Assembly (NCBI RefSeq): GCF_947498515.1
Contig: NZ_CANMKO010000010.1
Coordinates: 1 to 64,000 of the forward strand
Source of the DNA: an uncultured Pelagimonas sp.
GTDB taxonomy: Bacteria > Pseudomonadota > Alphaproteobacteria > Rhodobacterales > Rhodobacteraceae
DNA length: 64,000 nucleotides
Direction: 5' to 3'
Every line of letters starts with the position of its first letter. Position 1 is the stretch's first letter. A program made the position numbers and the translations under genes. Positions 60,003 to 64,000 of the stretch are shown one piece after another. The notes under the pieces are model-generated. The model was not told where the DNA came from. It searched no databases and saw only the letters and a program-made list of their open reading frames with translations.

Positions 60003-61139
60003 TTAGAATTTGCAGTCAGCCGCGTAAACATCCGCATGATCCGACAGCGCCGTGCCGATGATCTTGTTGGTAAAGATGTCACCCTCTTTGATCACTTCGC
60101 GCACATAGATGTCTTGGACCGGGTGGTTGTTGGAACCGAATTTGAAGTCCCCGCGGGTGCTATCAAAATCCGCTGCCTGAAGTGCGGTGCGGAAGGCATC
60201 GGCATCCGAAACATCGGCCACATCCATGGCGCTCATCAACAGGTTGGCGGTGTCAAACCCTTGGCTCGCATAAAGCGAAGGCAAGCGGCCATAGGCCTCC
60301 TGGAAGGTTTTGACAAACTGCGCGTTGGTGGCGTTGTCGATGTCTTTGTTCCACTGCGAGGTGTTCACAACGCCCAGCGCGGCATCACCAACCGCCTGCA
60401 AAATCCCCTGATCAAAAGAGAAAGCCGGACCAACAACTGGGATGTCCAAACCGCTATCGGCATATTGCTTGAGGAAGGAAATCCCCATGCCGCCGGGCAA
60501 GAAGAAATAAACGCTATCGGCACCAGATGCACGGATCTGCGCAATTTCCGAGGCGTAATCGGTCTGACCGAGCTTGGTGAACAACTCACCGGCCAACTCG
60601 CCCTCATACATGCGTTTGTAACCGGTCAACGCATCCTGACCTGCCGGGTAGTTGGGGGCAAGAATGAAGGAATTCTTGTAGTCAGCCGTATTGGCATAGG
60701 CCCCACCTGCCTCGTGCAGGTTGTCGTTTTGCCATGCGACGTTGAAGTAGTTGGGGTTACAACCCTTGCCCGCCAAAACCGACGGACCAGCGTTGGGCGA
60801 GAGGTAGAATTTTCCCTGTGCGACTGCGGCGGGAACCACGGCCATAGCAAGGTTCGACCAAATGATCCCGGTCAAAACATCAACCTTTTCCGATTGGATC
60901 ATCTTATCGGCCAATTGCACGGCGATATCGGGTTTACGTTGATCATCCTCGATCACCACTTCGATGTCTTTGCGGTCGGCTTGCGACACGGCAAGCATAA
61001 AGCCATCGCGCACATCAATACCAAGGCCCGCGCCGCCCCCAGACAGGGTGGTGATCATGCCAACTTTGAGACCTTCGGCCGCCACCGGGGCGGTCAGGGC
61101 CGCCATACAGCTGGCCAATGCAAGTGCTTTCAATTTCAT
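60003..61139 (-). CDS. Liv-type ABC transporter substrate-binding protein
   Basis: This 378-residue periplasmic protein has a signal peptide (about 1-21, ending PVAA) and the type I periplasmic-binding fold (KVGMITTLSGGGAGLGIDVRDG, ILAPNYPAGQDALTGYKRMY, GFDTANLLMSAMD). In operons with aromatic-acid CoA ligases, such proteins bind benzoate-type acids or amino acids; here tryptophan, kynurenine or anthranilate is plausible. The binding residues cannot be assigned by eye. A 144-nt gap separates it from the ligase gene upstream. Confidence 0.9.
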   Translation of the reverse strand: MKLKALALASCMAALTAPVAAEGLKVGMITTLSGGGAGLGIDVRDGFMLAVSQADRKDIEVVIEDDQRKPDIAVQLADKMIQSEKVDVLTGIIWSNLAMAVVPAAVAQGKFYLSPNAGPSVLAGKGCNPNYFNVAWQNDNLHEAGGAYANTADYKNSFILAPNYPAGQDALTGYKRMYEGELAGELFTKLGQTDYASEIAQIRASGADSVYFFLPGGMGISFLKQYADSGLDIPVVGPAFSFDQGILQAVGDAALGVVNTSQWNKDIDNATNAQFVKTFQEAYGRLPSLYASQGFDTANLLMSAMDVADVSDADAFRTALQAADFDSTRGDFKFGSNNHPVQDIYVREVIKEGDIFTNKIIGTALSDHADVYAADCKF

Positions 61140-61283
61140 ATGTCTTTCTCCGTGTTGGTCCGCGCGTATCGCTCTTGCGGTGATCTGGCGGGTTGCTTTT
61201 TCGGGCCGTGAGACCGCTAACAGGGCTGCATTGATCTATGCAAAACCGACAGGGTCAACAGTCTTTTATCAATTGGTTGAATT

Positions 61284-62900
61284 CTAAGGGTCGTTTGCGC
61301 CCCCCGGTTTGAGTTGGAAACGTTGAATTTTCCCGGTTTGGGTTTTGGGAAGGGCGTCACAAAACACCACCGAACGCGGGTATTTATAGGGGGCGATGGT
61401 GGCTTTGACGTGGTCTTGCAAATCTTGCGCGCTTGCGGGCGTGGCCAACACCACATGCGCCTCAACCACCATCCCGCGCGCCTCGTCTGGGGCACCGATC
61501 ACCGCGCATTCCTTGACCGCCGGATGCGAGAGCAAGGCCGCCTCAACCTCAGGTCCGGCGATATTATAGCCCGAAGACACGATCATATCGTCGTTGCGCG
61601 CTGCAAAATGCAGATAGCCGTCTTTGTCCATCTGGAAGGCATCGCCGGTGATGTTCCAGCCATCCTGCACATATCCCTGTTGACGCTCATCCGCCAAATA
61701 CCGACACCCGGTCGGGCCGCGCACCGCAAGCTTACCAACCTCACCAGCGGGGAGCGTTTCACCCTTTGACCCAATGATTTTGACCTCATAGCCGCGCACC
61801 GGCTTGCCGGTACAGGCCGGGCGGTGATCGTCAAATCGGTTGGAGATAAAGATATGTAAAAGCTCGGTCGCGCCAATGCCGTCAAGCATCGGTTTGCCGG
61901 TTTTTTCCATCCAGTCCTGATAGACGGGCGCAGGCAAGGTTTCCCCCGCCGAAACCGCCGCCCGCAGCGATGATAAATCGGCCCCCTGCTCCATCGCGGC
62001 CAACATAGCGCGATAGGCGGTGGGCGCCGTGAAACACACCGTCGCTTTGTATTTCTGAATGATCTCAATCATCTGCGGCGGGGCAGCGTTTTCCAGCAAG
62101 GTCGCCGTCGCCCCAAAGCGCAGCGGGAACAACGCCAGTCCGCCAAGCCCAAAGGTGAACGCCAAAGGCGGCGAGCCGACAAAAACATCATCAGGGGTGA
62201 CGCCAAGAACCTCGCGCGCATAGCCATCGGCGATGATAAGCAGATCGCGGTGAAAATGCATCGTCGCCTTGGGCGATCCGGTGGTGCCAGAGGTAAAGCC
62301 CAACAGCGCCACGTCATCGCGCCCGGTCTCTACCGCATCAAATTGCACCGGTTTCTCAAGCGCCAGTCGATCCAGCTCGGCATCATGGTTTGAGGTGCCA
62401 TCAAACCCGGTGACCGAGGTGAGGAATGGCGACGTCTGCGCACAGGTTTCCAGCTCATCCAAGAGGCGCGTATCACAGAGCGCATGGCTGATCTCGGCCT
62501 TGTCGATGATCGCCGTCAATTCGGTTGCACGCAACATCGGCATGGTGTTGACCACAACCGCGCCCACCTTAGTTGCCGCCAACCAACAGGCGACCATGGC
62601 CGGGTTATTGGCAGAGCGGATTAACACACGATTGCCCGGTTTCACCCCAAGATCATCGACCAGAACATGGGCCAACCGGTTGGTCCAATCGCTTAGCTCT
62701 TTGTAGGTGCGCCGCCGACCATTGCCGATAAGCGCCGTGTGATCCCCAAAGCCACGCGCCACCATCACATCGGTCAGCTCAGCCCCGACATTCAACCGAT
62801 CAGGATAATCGAACCCATCGAGCAAGAAGTCAGGCTGATGCTCGGGTGCCGGAAGGTTATCGCGGCAAAACGTGTCGGTATGAGCGGATGGTCCCAGCAT
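61284..62900 (-). CDS. benzoate-CoA ligase family protein, likely 2-aminobenzoate-CoA ligase
   Basis: This 538-residue ANL ligase has the P-loop LLGFTSGTTGSPKATMHFHR (about 175-194), GIGATELLHIFISNR (about 300), ITGDAFQMDKDGYLHFAARN and the catalytic-lysine end PKTQTGKIQRFQLKPGG. The long N-terminus (LGPSAHTDTFCRDNLPAPEH) is typical of aryl-CoA ligases. Being 8 nt after kynA and in one operon with kynU, its likely substrate is anthranilate. The ATG at 62900 was chosen over an extension to 62933 that overlaps kynA. Confidence 0.88.
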   Translation of the reverse strand: MLGPSAHTDTFCRDNLPAPEHQPDFLLDGFDYPDRLNVGAELTDVMVARGFGDHTALIGNGRRRTYKELSDWTNRLAHVLVDDLGVKPGNRVLIRSANNPAMVACWLAATKVGAVVVNTMPMLRATELTAIIDKAEISHALCDTRLLDELETCAQTSPFLTSVTGFDGTSNHDAELDRLALEKPVQFDAVETGRDDVALLGFTSGTTGSPKATMHFHRDLLIIADGYAREVLGVTPDDVFVGSPPLAFTFGLGGLALFPLRFGATATLLENAAPPQMIEIIQKYKATVCFTAPTAYRAMLAAMEQGADLSSLRAAVSAGETLPAPVYQDWMEKTGKPMLDGIGATELLHIFISNRFDDHRPACTGKPVRGYEVKIIGSKGETLPAGEVGKLAVRGPTGCRYLADERQQGYVQDGWNITGDAFQMDKDGYLHFAARNDDMIVSSGYNIAGPEVEAALLSHPAVKECAVIGAPDEARGMVVEAHVVLATPASAQDLQDHVKATIAPYKYPRSVVFCDALPKTQTGKIQRFQLKPGGANDP

Positions 62901-62908
62901 GATGTTCC

Positions 62909-63739
62909 CTACAGTTCCGTGCGCACGTGCCAAAGCTCTGGGAAGAGCTCGACCGACAGCATCATTTTGAGATAGTCGACACCGCCGGTGCCCCCGGTGC
63001 CACGTTTGAAGCCAATTACCCGCTCAACCGTGGTCACATGGTTGAACCGCCAGCGGCGGAAATAGTCCTCAAGATCGACTAGCTTTTCACCCATTTCATA
63101 GAGCGTCCAATGGGTTGCCGGATCGGCGTACACCTTGGCCCACATGGCTCGGATCTCTGGAATGGCCTCATGCGGGGCTTGCGCCGGGGATGCGATGGCG
63201 TTGGTGGGAACGTCATGCCCCTGCCCCGCCGCATAGGTCAAAACGGTTTGATATAGCGTCGGCTCGGCCAATTCGGCCTCTAGCCGGGTGGTGCCCTTTG
63301 GATCGTGCGCGTGCGGTTTCAACATCGCCAAATTGCGGTTGCCCAGCGCATATTCGATCAAACGATATTGCAAGGACTGAAACCCCGAGCTCATCCCCAG
63401 ATCATCGCGAAAACTGGTGTAATCGCTGGGCGTCATGGTGCGCAGCACGTCCCACGCATTGTTGAGCTGCTCCATGATCCGCGACACGCGGGCGAGCTTT
63501 TTGAACGCATCCGGGAGCCGCTCTGCAGCAATGTCCGCGCGCGCCGCACCAAGCTCATGCAGCATCAGTTTCATCCAAAGTTCCGACGTTTGATGCTGAA
63601 CGATAAACAGCATTTCGTCATGGGCCTCGGACAAAGGATGCTGGGCCGAAATGACCTGATCGATATGCAGGTAATCGCCGTAGGACATCTTTTGCGAAAA
63701 ATCGGTCTTGGCCCCGTGCTGTTCTGGATCAGTTGTCAT
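62909..63739 (-). CDS. kynA: tryptophan 2,3-dioxygenase
   Basis: This 276-residue heme enzyme opens the kynurenine pathway by cleaving the indole ring of tryptophan to N-formylkynurenine. Conserved features are the substrate-site His49 ([11 protein letters not shown]), Tyr107/Arg111 (DYTSFRDD), heme-ligand His234 ([13 protein letters not shown]) and the [12 protein letters not shown] loop. The start overlaps the acyl-CoA dehydrogenase stop as ATGA. With kynU in the same operon it leads to anthranilate. Confidence 0.97.
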   Translation of the reverse strand: MTTDPEQHGAKTDFSQKMSYGDYLHIDQVISAQHPLSEAHDEMLFIVQHQTSELWMKLMLHELGAARADIAAERLPDAFKKLARVSRIMEQLNNAWDVLRTMTPSDYTSFRDDLGMSSGFQSLQYRLIEYALGNRNLAMLKPHAHDPKGTTRLEAELAEPTLYQTVLTYAAGQGHDVPTNAIASPAQAPHEAIPEIRAMWAKVYADPATHWTLYEMGEKLVDLEDYFRRWRFNHVTTVERVIGFKRGTGGTGGVDYLKMMLSVELFPELWHVRTEL

Positions 63740-64000
63740 GTCTGTCCTCCGAGTTCGGCTAGGGTCTGGCGGGCGATGATGATCCGTTGGACATCGGAGG
63801 CGCCTTCATAGATGCGCAACGCCCGGATTTCGCGATAAAGCCGTTCGACCGTTTCGCCGGATCGCACCCCATCGCCGCCATGCAATTGCACCGCCTTGTC
63901 GATGACTTTTTGGGCATGATCCGTGGCAAAAAGCTTGGCCATAGCCGCTTCGCGGGTGATACGCGGCGCACCGCTATCCTTGGTCCATGCGGCGCGATAG
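63736..64000 (-). CDS. acyl-CoA dehydrogenase, C-terminal fragment
   Basis: The frame is open from the window edge to the stop at 63736 (87 residues visible). The sequence [20 protein letters not shown] followed by [28 protein letters not shown] and RIIIARQTL is the C-terminal domain of acyl-CoA dehydrogenases, with the FAD-contacting GG-G and the YEGAS(D/E) motif. The gene starts beyond the window. Coupling to kynA suggests a CoA-ester step of the aromatic or side-chain pathway, but the substrate is unknown. Confidence 0.88.
   Translation of the reverse strand, partial: YRAAWTKDSGAPRITREAAMAKLFATDHAQKVIDKAVQLHGGDGVRSGETVERLYREIRALRIYEGASDVQRIIIARQTLAELGGQT

Noticed and set aside
59826-61211. 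461-codon open frame on the + strand
   Set aside because: Antisense to the LivH-like and binding-protein genes, with no domain and no translation signal. It is a shadow of GC-rich codon structure.

Overview
The window looks like chromosomal DNA of an alphaproteobacterium, most likely a marine Rhodobacteraceae (Roseobacter group) strain. The grounds are the Rhodobacterales-style Tad pilus locus with AVTVDW-type pilins, the DUF1013/TrcR cell-cycle regulator, an imelysin/di-heme/imelysin/DUF1513 iron cluster, TRAP and Liv-type transporters in amine and aromatic catabolic operons, and moderate GC. No insertion sequence, prophage, CRISPR array or rRNA was seen, and no gene-free stretch exceeds about 300 bp. 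The longest gaps (13217-13503, 20680-20968, 3718-3953, 44056-44283, 38862-39063) hold hairpins and promoter-like DNA.

Layout. (1) 1-12066: Tad/Flp pilus locus on the + strand. It has two small pilins, CpaB, the secretin CpaC, an OmpA-like lipoprotein where CpaD would be expected, CpaE, CpaF, TadB, TadC, two TPR lipoproteins, the prepilin peptidase CpaA, and a AAA+ ATPase. (2) 12238-17725: tRNA-Met, trcR, a periplasmic RNase T2, DUF1294, a Crp/Fnr regulator preceded by an FNR-type box, a DUF2269-DUF1295 pair divergent from a TetR regulator, and a sulfotransferase. (3) 17822-20679: an acyl-CoA synthetase and a LuxR-type regulator. (4) 20969-27040: the most unusual region. A SARP-like winged-helix/TPR activator is divergent from a PAP2-type phosphatase or haloperoxidase-like protein that starts with eight MAS tripeptides. 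That gene overlaps a subtilisin-like (S8) protease gene, and two orphan genes follow. The first orphan gene is preceded by four GGTCA units spaced exactly 11 bp, the arrangement expected of a SARP operator. (5) 27203-32774: RND efflux pair and glutamate symporter GltS. (6) 32892-38861: katG/oxyR divergent pair, an orphan PcaQ-like LysR, a secreted protein, a DUF1045 2H protein and a Cys-rich protein. (7) 39064-44055: imelysin iron-uptake-type cluster. (8) 44284-52978: an eight-gene operon (amidohydrolase, three TRAP subunits, glutamine-synthetase-like ligase, aldehyde dehydrogenase, Fe-type alcohol dehydrogenase) opposite an RpiR regulator, with two 16-bp TGTA-N8-TACA palindromes between them. 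The best guess is catabolism of an amine or amino alcohol by gamma-glutamylation. (9) 52991-53635: a degenerate GT51-like membrane protein. (10) 53644-64000: a long minus-strand operon for tryptophan/kynurenine to anthranilate and its CoA activation: acyl-CoA dehydrogenase, KynA, 2-aminobenzoate-CoA-ligase-like enzyme, Liv-type ABC transporter, thioesterase, RidA, a signal-peptidase-like protein lacking the general-base lysine, KynU and a stand-alone Lrp ligand-binding domain.

Most CDS calls rest on clear family motifs and operon geometry. Substrates of the catabolic operons and the role of region 4 are inference.
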